From: Sesamum alatum | Taxonomy: Eukaryota; Streptophyta; Magnoliopsida; Lamiales; Pedaliaceae | Length of the DNA stretch: 64,000 nt | Direction of reading: 5' to 3' | Assembly (NCBI GenBank): GCA_034509735.1 | Contig: JACGWO010000012.1 | Location: 9,608,367-9,672,366, forward strand | In this document: one piece after another, positions 31,556-43,418 of the stretch | Layout: each line of letters begins with the position of its first letter | Position numbering within the stretch: the stretch's first letter is position 1 | Translations under genes and position numbers: made by a program | Notes under the pieces: generated by a model | The model's database searches: none | Seen by the model: only the letters and a program-made list of their open reading frames with translations | Told to the model about the DNA's origin: nothing

Positions 31556-32773
31556 TAGGAAGGACGGACCGACACTTAGGTCCAAAATGGGTACCTGCAT
31601 TTTTCCGTTGCCTAGACTCTAAGTGATGAGACCGAAGACAGAAGGACAAGTGTACTGTTAGGGCCTAAATGTTCATCCCCGATTATTTCACCTAGTCTCT
31701 AGTGCCATGGACCGTTGCTAGATGGCCACCCATGGTAACGGGCGGATTCTAGGAATCCGACCAAGTCTAGCTGAAAGGTGAACCTAAAGAGTCACACACT
31801 ATCCACACATACTTAAGTATTTAAGTTGGAATTAAATATTGGAGTAAAGGAATGATTAAATTAGATTTAATCAGGTCCTATATTTTCTTAGAGAAATTAA
31901 TTCCTTCTATTTGATAAAGGGAATTAAATTAATAAATTGAATTTATTAAGGGAATTGATTTAATGGGCCTAGAATAAATATTAATATTTATTTATTATAT
32001 TTATTTGGCCTCTTGAAATATTTAATGAAATTTAAATATTCCATTAAATTAAAATCAACAGTTGAGATGGAAAGGGGAGATGGAAGGCTAGGATTGGTTT
32101 GACTAGGTCAAACACTAGTTTGACTAGGACTTTGACTAGGTCAAAATCCTAGTCAAATTACAGTTCTTAGAGTTGGAGTTTAAAGAGGATTAAACTCCTC
32201 CTCTATATAAACCTCTAGCTTCCAACAATTATAGCGTGATGAAATTCCAACACACACTCGTCTCTCTCCCTCTTACCTCTCGTCCGCCCCCTCTCTCTCT
32301 ACAAGAAATATATTTTCTTGTTCTTTTGTTCTTGGAACACTAGAACATTGATGAATCAATACCGTTAATTGATAACGTGTCGTTGATTCATCCACTCCAA
32401 AATATAAACTTGTTCGTTGCTAGCATGGCGTACAAGATACGTGGGTGGATCGTGTGTCACAATTTGGAGGGTCTCAAGAACGAGATCTTGGTGCAAAACG
32501 GGGAACAACGTGAGTAGCCGTTGAAGACGAAAACAACAACGGGTAGGTCTCGGTTTACGTTTTCGCCTCCTTTTATTTTTCAACCCTATGGCCTCCATGA
32601 TTGCTTACGTGTTATTTATTCATGAGATACACCAAACACCCGGGAAATCTCAAGGGTACACCCCTTGAGCGTGTTCTTTAATTCATTAAAGTATGCTTCA
32701 TTATTTTGTACTTTATTTTATATCGCGCTTCCACATTCGCGCAATTTCCCGGGCTGATCCACAATTTCTTTCA
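31556..32773 (+). repeat. Family A LTR, truncated at its 5' side (second unit)
   Basis: The LTR starts internally, at the position equivalent to about 21798, so roughly 750 bp of U3 are missing. It retains the W-box cluster, the TATATAAA box (about 32206) and the normal end TTTCTTTCA. The hairpin at 32649-32669 is intact here. Confidence 0.88.
32649..32669 (+). other. Hairpin in the 3' part of family A LTR
   Basis: Arms CTCAAGGG and CCCTTGAG enclose TACAC. It is followed within 20 bp by further inverted repeats (CTTTAAT/ATTAAAG). It is present in all complete A LTRs, with one mismatch near 22905. Confidence 0.5.
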
Positions 32774-33756
32774 GTGCTATCAGAGCCCGGTTCGGTGTAT
32801 AGGCCTAGGGTTTATGTGCGTTTTAAGCATGAAACGTGATATTGGCATGTTTTTAATTAAATCTTGATTTCTTGATTTTAAAGCATGCCGTTTTATGGCT
32901 TTCGATTCGTGTGAATTTCTGAATATTGGTATTTTTCTATTTTTCTAGGGAAACGGGGTGGAATAATTGAACGGAAAACGAGAAACGCCGCAGCCGGCCA
33001 GCCCACGTAGCCGCGCGCTGCCGGCAGGGCAGACGCGCGCAGGCAAGGGAAGCCTGCGCGCGCCAGGCCAGCCGGTCGCACAGATGCAGCACGGAGCCAG
33101 GGTGGCTGCACGCAGGCGCGCGCGCATGCGGACGAGGGTGTCTGCGCGCACGCGCGCAAGGCTGCGCGCCTGAGAGTCCAGGCGCGCGCGCACGCAGACG
33201 GAGGTGTCTGCGCGCGCGCGCCCGGCAGGCGTGCCCAGTGCACGTCTGCACGTGCACTGCGCAGGGCGCGGCCGGCAGCCAGCAGGCCAGCGCGCGCGCA
33301 AGGCAAGGGAGCCTGCGCGCGTGACGGCCAGGCAGCGCCTACGCGCGCGCAGGGGCGGCAGGCTGAGCCTGCTGCCCTGTGCGCGCGCCGGCAGGCCGCT
33401 GCCGGCGGCGGCGACTGCTAGGGTTTTAAAACCCTAGTAGTGTTTTTTTTATTTAGTTATTTTTTAAAATTATTTTAAGTTTTAATTTTGAATTAGTTCT
33501 GAAAAATCGTTTTTGGGTTCAATTATGCCTAATTTTCTAAAGACATTATTTTAGGAGTAAAATAAATTGGATTTGGAATCCCGGGGTTATTTTACTTAAA
33601 ATAATGAGGAAAGGTTTTCCTAAAACGAGAAAATATTATTACCAATATTTGTGTTTTATTTTTCACACGTTATGCACATATTCATTTATTTTATTATTTT
33701 GAATATTCGAGATTGGAAATCATGTGTTGTTGGTGTATTGTAATTATATGATTGGC
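32774..33756 (+). mobile_element. Family A leader, first part (second unit)
   Basis: Near-identical to 23028-24009, with a GC-rich island at about 32985-33417 and the palindromic telo-box at 33418-33437. It is interrupted at 33757 by the nested minus-strand element and resumes at 42217. Confidence 0.85.
32775..32786 (+). other. Primer-binding site, one base changed
   Basis: TGCTATCAGAGC differs from the consensus TGGTATCAGAGC at the third base. It lies one base after the LTR end, in the expected place. Confidence 0.88.
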
Positions 33757-35743
33757 TGAAAGAAATCGGTGGATCGTCCCGAGAATTTCGGGAATGCGGA
33801 AGCGTGATATAAAATAACGTACAAAAATTAAAACATACTTTTTATAATAAAATAACACGCTCAAGGGGTATACCCTTGAGATTTCCGGGTGTTCGGTGTA
33901 TCTCATGGTTAAACAACATGTAAAGAAATCATAGAGGCCATAGAGTTGAAAATAAAGAGAGACGAAAAATAAAACGAGACCTACCCGTTGTTGTTTTTGT
34001 CTTCAACGGCTACACGCGTTGTTCCCCGTTTTGCACTGAGATCTCGTTCTTGAGACCCTCCAAATCATGACACACGATCCACCCACGTATCTTGCACGTC
34101 GTGCTAGCAACGAACAAGTGTATATTTTTGGAGTGGATGAATCAACAACACGTTATCAATTAACGGTATTGATTCATCTAAGTTCTAATGTTCCAAGAAC
34201 AAAAGAACTAAGAAAAATATTTTCTTGTTAGAGAGAGAGGGCGGACGAGAGGTAAGGAGAGGGGAGAGTGTGTGTTGTGTGTGTGTTTTCAAGAATCATC
34301 ATCCTCCAAAAGGTTGGAAACTAGAGGTATTTATAGAGGAGGAGTTTAATCCTCTTTAAACTCCAACTCTAAGAACCCTAATTTGACAAGGATTTTGACC
34401 TAGTCAAAGTCCTAGTCAAACTAGTGTTTGACCTAGTCAAATGAATCCTAGCCTTCCATCTCTCCTTTCCATCTCAACCGTTGATTTTAATTTAATGGAA
34501 TATTTAAATCCCATTAAATATTCCAAAAGGCTAAAAGAATAAATATAATAAATAAATATTAATATTTACTCTAAGCCCATTAAATCAATCCTTTAATAAA
34601 TCCTATTTATTAATTTAATTCCCTTTATCAAATAGAAGGAATTAATTTCTCCAAGAAAATATAGGACCCGATTAAATCTAATTTAATCATTCCATTACTC
34701 CAATATTTAATTCCAAATTAAATACTAAGTGTGTGTGGATAGTGTGTGACTCTTTAGGTTCACCTTTCAGCTAGACTTGGTCGGATTCCTAGAATCCGTC
34801 CGTTACCATGGGTGGCCATCTAGCAACGGTCCATGGCACTAGAGACTAGGTGAAATAATTGGGGATGAACATTTAGGCTCTAACAGTACACTTGTCCTTC
34901 TGTTTTCGGTCTCATCACTTAGAGTCTAGGGCACGAAAAAAGCAGGTACCCATTTTGGACCTAAGTGTCGGTCTGTCCTTACTAAACGCCGCAAGGGAAA
35001 CCTTTCCCTTCTGTTCAGTTACTGTGGCCACAGATTTCAGGGACAAGACACAGAGCATACATGAGACTCAACTGTCAATACCTTTTGACAGGAGACAGAT
35101 CCTTTCTTGGAAACTACTGTCACTCTGTACACCCGAGCTGCACTGGAAATGGTTTATGACTACTCAAGAGTATTTTGGCAATCTCTCACCATATCTAAGA
35201 TACAGACCTGATGCACAGGTAAACTCAGCAGTTCCTCAAGTCAAAGGACTTGGCCTGTACCGTTGGAACCGGGAATACACGTCATACCTTGCTGACCATA
35301 CTCAAGGTCCTCCGTAAGACGGTTCCCGCGAGTCACCTCAGTCAGCTGCTTCCTAGCATGCTGACCCACTAACACTGCTTAGACGACCTTCGTCACCCGT
35401 CGATGAAATACGACAGCATGCTTAGTGCAAGTCTCAAAGGGAATCCCGGTACCCATTTTCGGGATTCCTTGACTTGGAGATTTCCGGACTGATTCGGTAA
35501 GACTGATTTCATGGACCTACCTCCAAGCGTAGTCCCAGTCCCCGAAATCGTTTCTCAATCCGTGGGCTTTGTTTGCGTAGTGAACAAAAATGTAAATGCA
35601 GATATAAGTAAACATAAACAAAGTATTGCCATATGAATTTTCACTTCTTTATTCATAAATGTTTTATCAAATACCAAAAAATTGTTTAGACATAGGTTAC
35701 ATATTCCTGCCAAAATTGGCTTACATGGTCACCTATTCTAACA
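33757..35743 (-). repeat. Family A LTR (3' LTR of nested element)
   Basis: This 1,987-bp LTR runs from TGAAAGAAATCGG to CTATTCTAACA, followed by the reversed polypurine tract at 35744. It is very similar to its partner at 40227-42216; three differences are visible in the first 66 bp. Confidence 0.9.
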
Positions 35744-35759
35744 ATCTCCCACTTGACCT

Positions 35760-36500
35760 TTAAAGCCAATTGCCCATATGCTTAATCCCCATCTTCTCAA
35801 GATGTTGCGTATGAGCGCTCTGCGACATAGGCTTTGTCAGCGGGTCTGCTGTGTTGTCTGCCGAGTTGACTCGGTCCATCCGGACGTCACCTCTTCCTAC
35901 CATTTCTCTAAGAAAATGGTAGCGTGTAAGAATGTGTTTGGAACGGTGATGAGATCTCGGTTCCTTTGCTTGCGCTATTGCGCCGTTGTTATCACAGAAG
36001 ATGACAACAGGCTCGGCGATGCTAGGCACCACACCCAACTCTTGGATGTAGTTTCTCATCCAAACCGCTTCCTTAGCATCTTCTGAAGCTGCTATGTATT
36101 CAGCCTCTGTGGTGGAGTCAACAATGGTTGCTTGCTTGGAACTTTTCCAAGCTACTACTCCTCCATTGAGTTTGAATACGTACCCCGATTGAGACTTGGC
36201 ATCATCGTCATCAGACTGGAAGCTAGCGTCGCTAAAGCCTTCCAGAATTAGTTCTCCATTGCCATAGACTAGGAACATTTCCTTAGTCCTCCTTAGGTAC
36301 TTAACGATGCCCTTAACAGCATTCCAATGTGCCTCTCCTGCACAGGACTGATATCTGCTTGTCACGCTCAAAGCGTATGCAATGTCAGGCCTAGTGCAGT
36401 GGACCGCATATTGTATGCTACCTACGGCAGACGCATAGGGAGGAACTGTTTCTTGGATAACTTGATCCCATGCCTCATTGGAAGGAATCCTCGTTTGGAG
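35760..36500 (-). pseudogene. Copia RNase H domain (nested element, second unit)
   Basis: The open stretch 36371-35760 carries GFSDASF, KSQSGYVF, DSTTEAEY, FCDNNGAI and ADPLTKPMSQ, and ends MGIKHMGNWL at the natural stop. Upstream, near 36437, about 45 bp are deleted relative to 26690-26745, which removes part of the segment between LSKK and PYAS. The rest of the connection region is readable only with frame changes. Confidence 0.85.
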
Positions 36501-36555
36501 TTGTCCATTCGATATCTCTTTAGGACTTTCTCCATATACGAGTTTTGGGTGAGTC

Positions 36556-37308
36556 CTAACATCCTTTTAGATCTGTCCCTGACAATCTGGATGCTAGGAT
36601 GTAGGAGGCTTCACCCAAGTCCTTCATGGAAAACTGGATTGACAACCATACTTTTGTGTTTCCTAACATTCTAACGTCATTACCAATGAGCAGAATGTCA
36701 TCCACATAAAGCACTAGGAACACTATTGAGCTCCCACTGACCTTCTTGTATACACAAGGGTCGGATTCGTTTTTTATGAAGTTATAACCCCGTATTACTT
36801 CATCAAAGCGAATGTTCCAACTTCGGGAGGCTTGTTTGAGGCCATAGATGGACTTCTGGAGACGACAGACTTTCTGTTCTTCTCCAGTGACCGTGAAACC
36901 CTGCGGCTGATCCATATAGATCTCTTCTTCAACGAAACCGTTGAGGAAGGCCGTTTTCACATCCATCTGCCATATCTCATAGTCATACCGTGCTGCTATG
37001 GCGAGCAGAATTCGAATGGATTTAGCCATGGCTACTGGCGAGTAGGTATCCTCAAAATCGACCCTGGGTCGTTGAGTGTATCCCTTAGCTACAAGCCTAG
37101 CCTTAAAGGTAGTGACTTCTCCATCAACGCCAAGTTTGCACTTGTAGACCCACTTATAGTCGACTGGCTTAACACCTTTCGGTGGATCTACAAGACTCCA
37201 AACTTGGTTCTCGCTCATGGAGTCCATTTCGATTTTCATGGCCTCAAGCCATTTCCCGGAGTCGATGTCAGACATCGCTTCTCCATAAGTCTTAGGATCG
37301 TTATCCAA
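36556..37308 (-). pseudogene. Copia reverse transcriptase (nested element, second unit)
   Basis: A 250-codon frame covers fingers and palm with KWVYKCKLG, FKARLVAKGYTQ, WQMDVKTAFLNGF and YVDDILLIGND. A single-base deletion near 36593 (ATGCTAGG versus ATGCCTAGG at 26886) shifts the frame after EASYIL, so the thumb reads out of frame and stops. The catalytic Asp residues are present. Confidence 0.87.
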
Positions 37309-37650
37309 AAGATCGGTCGCTCCTAGAAAGCCATACCTTACTGGAGAACAGGAACGTCAGTGGTGACTGTGGGCGCTGACTGTATCGGAGCCGGTGGTTC
37401 AGGAACCGGGGCTAGCTGTTCCTGAGGCTGTCCTTCATGCCTAGCATGTTGGACCTCTCGAGGTTGGTCAGCCCTTCGGCTGTCTATCCTGAATCCTCTA
37501 AGTGAGGGTTCCGCGGCCTCCTCTGATGGCTGGATTCCATCACTTGATTCCTCAAGGATCAGTTCATCAGGTTGGATATCCTCCGGGAAGCCTTGCTCCA
37601 AGAATACTGCATTTCTTGAAACAAAGACCTTTTGTTCCAAGGGGTCACAT
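37309..37650 (-). pseudogene. Integrase tail and linker fragment (nested element, second unit)
   Basis: The frame contains DPLEQKVFVSRNAVFLEQGF, the end of integrase, and a Pro/Glu-rich linker. It is joined at about 37650 directly to the gag knuckle region. The missing block, from the protease through most of integrase, is roughly 1.4 kb when compared with 4520-5720. Confidence 0.83.
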
Positions 37651-38518
37651 AAATACCTAGGTTCGAGAAGAGTTTGGGGCACTCTCTCTTCCAATGCTCT
37701 TTCTCACGGCAGTTGATACATATGTCATATGCCTCCGACTGTTGCTTGGAGACAACCTTTCCCTTTCCTTTGCCTTTCCTCTCTTTGGCAATGGGAACAC
37801 TCTTAGTGTTCGTAGCTGCTTTGACGGCCTTTCCCTTCCCTTTCTTCTTCTTCCAACGTCCGGCACCTTTGCCTTTCGTATTAGAAGTCGAAGCACCTCC
37901 AAACAATAACGAAGGCGTGGACTTCTTAGTCGTTGCCTCGTATTGCACCAACATATTGATCAACTCATGAATGCCCTTCTCAAGTGCGTTCATGTTGTAG
38001 TTGACGATAAATTGGTCAAAGGAGGGTGGGAGTGACAGAAGAATCACATCTATGTACGTTTCATTGTCGAGACCTGCCTTTAGGTCCTCGAGCTTTTCCA
38101 CCAGGGTAAGCATTTTAACCCCGTGCTCTTGTACAGAGGATCCTTCTGTCATTTTCGTTCCAAAGAACGCCTTGGTCGCGACATACCTAGTATGCCGGTC
38201 TGGGACTGCATAGCAATCCTTAAGGCGAGCCATAATGGAAGGGACATTGTCTAGCCTTTCATATTGCTTCTGAATCTCATTGGTCATCGAAGCAAGTACG
38301 ACGCAACGGACCTTCCGGTTATCCTTATGCCAAGTCTCGAACGTCTCACGTTCTTCTGGCATGGATCCTTCCGGTAAGGTCCTACGGAGAGGCTCGTCTA
38401 TGATGTAGCCTTGGTTCTCGTAATCTAGGATTATCCTGAGATTGCGCAACCAGTCGTTGTAGTTTATTCCATTGAATTTGTTTGTTTCAAGAATGGTGGA
38501 AAGTGGGTTCTTAGACAT
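37642..38518 (-). pseudogene. Copia gag (nested element, second unit)
   Basis: The frame starts MSKNPLSTILETNKFNG at 38518 and runs through the capsid region, a Lys/Gly-rich segment and the knuckle CINCREKEHWKREC. It then reads LGIYV and crosses the deletion junction into an unrelated frame, ending at 37559. The gag itself is uninterrupted apart from its missing link to pol. Confidence 0.87.
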
Positions 38519-40226
38519 TTTAAAATCTACATTTTAGAAAACAACGCGCGATTAGCAGAAAATAAAAGACGGTGGTTTGATAAAATAATTAAATGCATGG
38601 ATTTTAGTCATTTAATCCTCCCACTATTTATACGAAAACAGGGTACTCTCAAACGTGATTTTCGGGAAATCCTTTCCAAGTGGGCTTGTGATCCACAGCG
38701 ATTTTTCCCATACCCCGCTTTTACGAATCGCATGGAAAAGATCTTGTGGGAGGTATTCCATACCATTCTCGTTCCACGAGATTCCCAAGATTATTGTCTC
38801 ACCCTTTCACATGATCCCGAGGACTCCAAGCGAATCATGTTAATTGGGCGTTAGACCCAACCCAATCGACCGAGCCACAGACCCACTGGTACCCCCACGA
38901 CTCGTGAGACAGGTAGCAGCAGCCCATTTTTCGTTCATGACATAGTGCAGCTTCCTTTAAGTACAATAACGTGTCACGACTTGTGAGACCACGCTATTGA
39001 CCCAAAGCAGCTTCCTCACTATGCCATGGATTGGAAGGCATGGACAAACTCCTAGAGTTTATGTCCACTTTGTCGAGGGTCTAATATTTTGACATTGGTC
39101 CAACCAATGTGAGAGTAGGAAATGACCGAGATCTCAAATAAATAAATATCTACACATACATCCATAATGCGTAAATAAACCATCCATAGCAGTTATATGA
39201 TAAACAAACCACCCATTCATCCATCATCATAACCACATGCAAAATTAAAGCCTAGCACGCCCCTGTTGGATGATCACGAGCCCGAATCCTATGCGACCCA
39301 CTGAGCCCGCAGTGGATCTCTGGTCAATCTAGGGTTGGTCCTATACTATTACATTAATAGTAACCCAATCATCATGCTGATGGGCCTTGGTCTCTTTTGT
39401 CTTTCTTCACTTCATGGAAAACTCCAAGGGACCTCCCGTCTGGCTCTCCATGTGGTCCTTCCTCCTTCTCCACCAATTACAAAAAAGGAAACCTCACTCC
39501 TAGTCTACTCTCATTACATATTAAAAATAGAAACCCCAGCGAAAACCGGGGGAGTACATAAGGAAGGAGGTTAGAACGCCTTATTATTCCAAGGCAACTA
39601 GAAAGAGAGAAGGAGAAAGCAGTAAAAGAGGCACACAGGCCCAACAGAAAATAAACCATACATCCGGTCTAGGGCTCGTGATCATCCATTTCCATCCAAC
39701 ACACATAATCACATGGTCCAATCATATAATAACAATATACCATCAACACATGATATCCAATCATGAATATCCAAAATAATAAATGAATATGTGCATAACG
39801 TGTGAAAAATAAAACACAAATATTGGTAATAATATTTTCTCGTTTTAGGAAAACCTTTCCTCATTATTTTAAGTAAAATAACCCCGGGATTCCAAATCCA
39901 ATTTATTTTACTCCTAAAAAAATGTCTTTAGAAAAATAGGCACAATTGAACCAAAACGATTTTTCAGAATTAATTCAAAAATTAAAACTGAAAATAATTA
40001 GAAAAATAAAAGGAAAAACACTGCTAGGGTTTTGAAACCCTAGCAGCAGCCGCCGCCGCCGCCGCCACCGCCGCCGCCGGCACGCGCACAGGGCCTGCCG
40101 CCCCTGCGCGCGCGCAGGCGCTGCCTGACCGGGCGCGCGCACGCAGGTCCCTTGCCAATATCACGTTTCATGCTTAGAACGCACATAAACCCTAGGCCTA
40201 TATATCGAACCGGGCTCTAATACCAC
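38519..40226 (-). mobile_element. Family A leader of nested element, with shortened GC island
   Basis: It holds TATAAATAG reversed (38624-38632), the reversed CACGACTCGTG dyads (about 38900 and 38975), an unoccupied copy of the nested insertion site (about 39710-39730), the telo-box palindrome with one mismatch (40024-40043) and a GC island reduced to about 110 bp (40044-40153). At about 40153 some 330 bp or more of island and adjoining leader are missing compared with 8109-8737. Confidence 0.82.
40214..40225 (-). other. Primer-binding site (minus strand), one base changed
   Basis: The plus strand reads GCTCTAATACCA, so the element reads TGGTATTAGAGC, a C-to-T change from the consensus. The LTR starts at 40227 after one base. 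Confidence 0.88.
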
Positions 40227-42216
40227 TGAAAGAAATCGGTGGATCGTCCCGGGAATTTCGCGAATGCGGAAGCGCGATATAAAATAACGTACAAAAATTA
40301 AAGCATGCTTTTAATAATAAAATAACACGCTCAAGGGGTGTACCCTTGAGATTCCCGGGTGTTCGGTGTATCTCATGGTTAAACAACATGTAAAGAAATC
40401 ATGGAGGCCATAGAGTTGAAAATAAAGAGAGACGAAAAACAAAACGAGACCTACCCGTTGTTGTTTTAGTCTTCAACGGCTAAACGCGTTGTTCCCCATT
40501 TTGCACCGAGATCTCGTTCTTGAGACCTTCCAAATCGTGACACACGATCCACCCACGTATCTTGCACGTCGTGCTAGCAACGAACAAGTGTATATTTTTG
40601 GAGTGGATGAATGAACAACACGTTATCAATTAACGGTATTGATTCATCTAAGTTCTAATGTTCCAAGAACAAAAGAACTAAGAAAAATATTTTCTTGTTA
40701 GAGAGAGAGGGGCGGACGAGAGGTAAGGAGAGGTCAGAGTGTGTGTTGTGTGTGTGTTTTCAAGAATCATCATCCTCCAAAAGGTTGGAAGCTAGAGGTA
40801 TTTATAGAGGAGGAGTTTAATCCTCTTTAAACTCCAACTCTACGAACCCTAATTTGACTAGGATTTTGACCTAGTCAAAGTCCTAGTCAAACTAGTGTTT
40901 GACCTAGTCAAACGAATCCTAGCCTTCCATCTCCCCTTTCAATCTCAACCGTTGATTTTAATTTAATGGAATATTTAAATCCCATTAAATATTCCAAAAG
41001 GCTAAAAGAATAAATATAATAAATAAATATTAATATTTACTCTAAGCCCATTAAATCAATCCTTTAATAAATCCTATTTATTAATTTAATTCCCTTTATC
41101 AAATAGAAGGAATTAATTTCTCCAAGAAAATATAGGACCCGATTAAATCTAATTTAATCATTCCTTTACTCCAATATTTAATTCCAAATTAAATACTAAG
41201 TGTGTGTAGATAGTGTGTGACTCTTTAGGTTCACCTTTCAGCTAGACTTGGTCGGATTCCTAGAATCCGTCCGTTACCATGGGTGGCCATCTAGCAACGG
41301 TCCATGGCACTAGAGACTAGGTGAAATAATTGGGGATGAACATTTAGGCTCTAACAGTACACTTGTCTTTCTGTCTTCGGTCTCATCACTTAGAGTCTAG
41401 GGCACGGAAAAAGCAGGTACCCATTTTGGACCTAAGTGTCGGTCTATCCTTACTAAACACCGCAAGGGAAACCTTTCCCTTCTGTTCAGTTACTGTGGCC
41501 ACAGATTTCAGGGACAAGACACAGAGCATACATGAGACTCAACTGTAAATACCTTTTGACAGAAGACAGATCCTTTCTTGGAAACTACTGTCACTCTGTA
41601 CAACCGAGCTGCACTAGACATGGCTTATGATTAATCAAGAGTATTTTGGTAATCTCTCACCATATCTACGATACAGACCTGATGCACAGGTAAACTCAGC
41701 AGTTCCTCAAGTCAAAGGACTTGGCCTGTACCGTTGGAACCGGGAATACACGTCATACCTTGCTGACCATACTCAAGGTCCTCCGTAAGATGGTTCCCGC
41801 GAGTCACCTCAGTCAGCTGCTTCCTAACATGCTGACCCACTAACACTGCTTAGACGACCTTCGTCACCCGTCGATGAAATACGACAGCAGATGCTTAGTG
41901 CAAGTCTCAAAGGGAATCCCGGTACCCATTTTCGGGATTCCTTGACTTGGAGATTTCCGGACTGATTCGGTAAGACTGATTTCATGGACCTACCTCCCAG
42001 CGTAGTCCCAGTCCCCGAAATCGTTTCTCAGTCCGTCGGCTTTGTTTGCGTAGTGAACAGAAATGTAAATGCAGATATAAGTGAACGTAAACAAAGTATT
42101 GCCATATGAAGTTTCACTTCTTTATTCATAGATGTTTTATCAAATACCAAAAAATTGTTTAGACATAGGTTACATATTCCTGCCAAAATTGGCTTACATG
42201 GTCACCTATTCTAACA
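40227..42216 (-). repeat. Family A LTR (5' LTR of nested element)
   Basis: This 1,990-bp LTR pairs with 33757-35743. A reversed TATA box (TATTTATA) lies at about 40799, with the W-box cluster just beyond it. The right end CTATTCTAACA borders leader sequence TGGATCATGTG. Confidence 0.9.
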
Positions 42217-43418
42217 TGGATCATGTGATTATGTGTGTTGGATGGAAATGGATGATCACGAGCCTTAGACTGAATGTATGGTTTATTTTCTGTTGGGCCT
42301 GTGTGCCTCTTTTACTGCTTTCTCCTTCTCTCTTTCTAGTTGCCTTGGAATAATAAGGCATTCTACCTCCCTCCTTATGTACTCCCCGGGGTTTTCGCTG
42401 GGGTTTCTTTTTTAATATGTAATCAGAGTAGACTAGGAGTGAGGTTTCTATTTTTGAAATTGGTGGAGAAGAAGGAAGGACCACATGGAGAGCCCAGACG
42501 GGAGGTCCCTTGAAGTTTTCCATGAAGTGAAGAAAGAGAAAAGAGACCAAGGCCCATCAGCATGATGATTGGGTTACTATTAATGTAATAGTATAGGACC
42601 AACCCTAGATTGACCATAGATCCACTGCGGGCTCAGTGGGTCGCATAGGATTTGGGCTCGTGATCATCCAACAGGGGCGTGCTAGGCTTTAATTTTGCAT
42701 GTGGTTATTATGATAGATGAATGGGCTTTTATTTATCATATAACTGCTATGGATGGTTTAATTTACGCATTATGGATTTATGTGTGAATGTTTATTTATT
42801 TGAGATCTCGGTCATTTACTACTCTCACATTGGTTGGACCAATGTCAAAATATTAGACCCCAGACAAAATGGACATGAACTCTAGGAGTTTGTCCATGCC
42901 TTCCAATCCATGGCATAGTGAGGAAGCTGCTTTAGATCAATAGCGTGGTCTCACGAGTAGTGGCACGTTATTGTACTTAAAGGATGCTGCACTATATCAT
43001 GAACGAAAAATGGGCTGTTGTTACCTGTCTCACGAGTCGTGGGGGTACCAGTAGGTCTGTGGCTCGGTCGATTGGGTTGGGTCTAACGCCCAATTAACAT
43101 GATTCGCTTGGAGTCCTCGGGATCATGTGAAAGGGTGAGACAATAATCTTGGGAATCTCGTGGAACGAGAATGGTATGGAATATCTCCCACAGGATCTTT
43201 TCCATGCGAATCGTAAAAGCGGGGTATGGGAAAAATCGCTGTGGATCCCAAGCCCACTAGGAAAGGATTTCCCGAAAATCATGTTTGAGAGTACCGTGTT
43301 TTCGTATAAATAGTAGGAGGATTAAATGACTAAAGTCCATGCATTTAATTATTTTATCAAACCACCGTCTTTTATTTTTCTGATGATCGCGCGCTGTTTT
43401 TAAAATGTAGATTTTAAA
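42217..43418 (+). mobile_element. Family A leader, second part (second unit)
   Basis: It runs from the nested element to the gag ATG at 43419. It includes an ACATTGGT/ACCAATGT dyad (42827-42845), the CACGAGTCGTG pair (42952-42962 with one mismatch, 43031-43041 perfect) and TATAAATAG (43305-43313), 106 bp before the ATG. Confidence 0.82.

Larger units (their letters stand above)
33757..42216 (-). mobile_element. Nested family A element with both LTRs (second unit)
   Basis: This 8,460-bp element has a 5' LTR (42216-40227), primer-binding site, leader (40226-38519), gag (38518-37650), deleted protease/integrase, reverse transcriptase, RNase H, polypurine tract and 3' LTR (35743-33757). It is the only element here with two complete own LTRs, which makes it datable. 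The flanks are ATTGGC on the left and TGGATC on the right, so only TGG is shared and no clean 5-bp duplication is seen. Confidence 0.9.
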
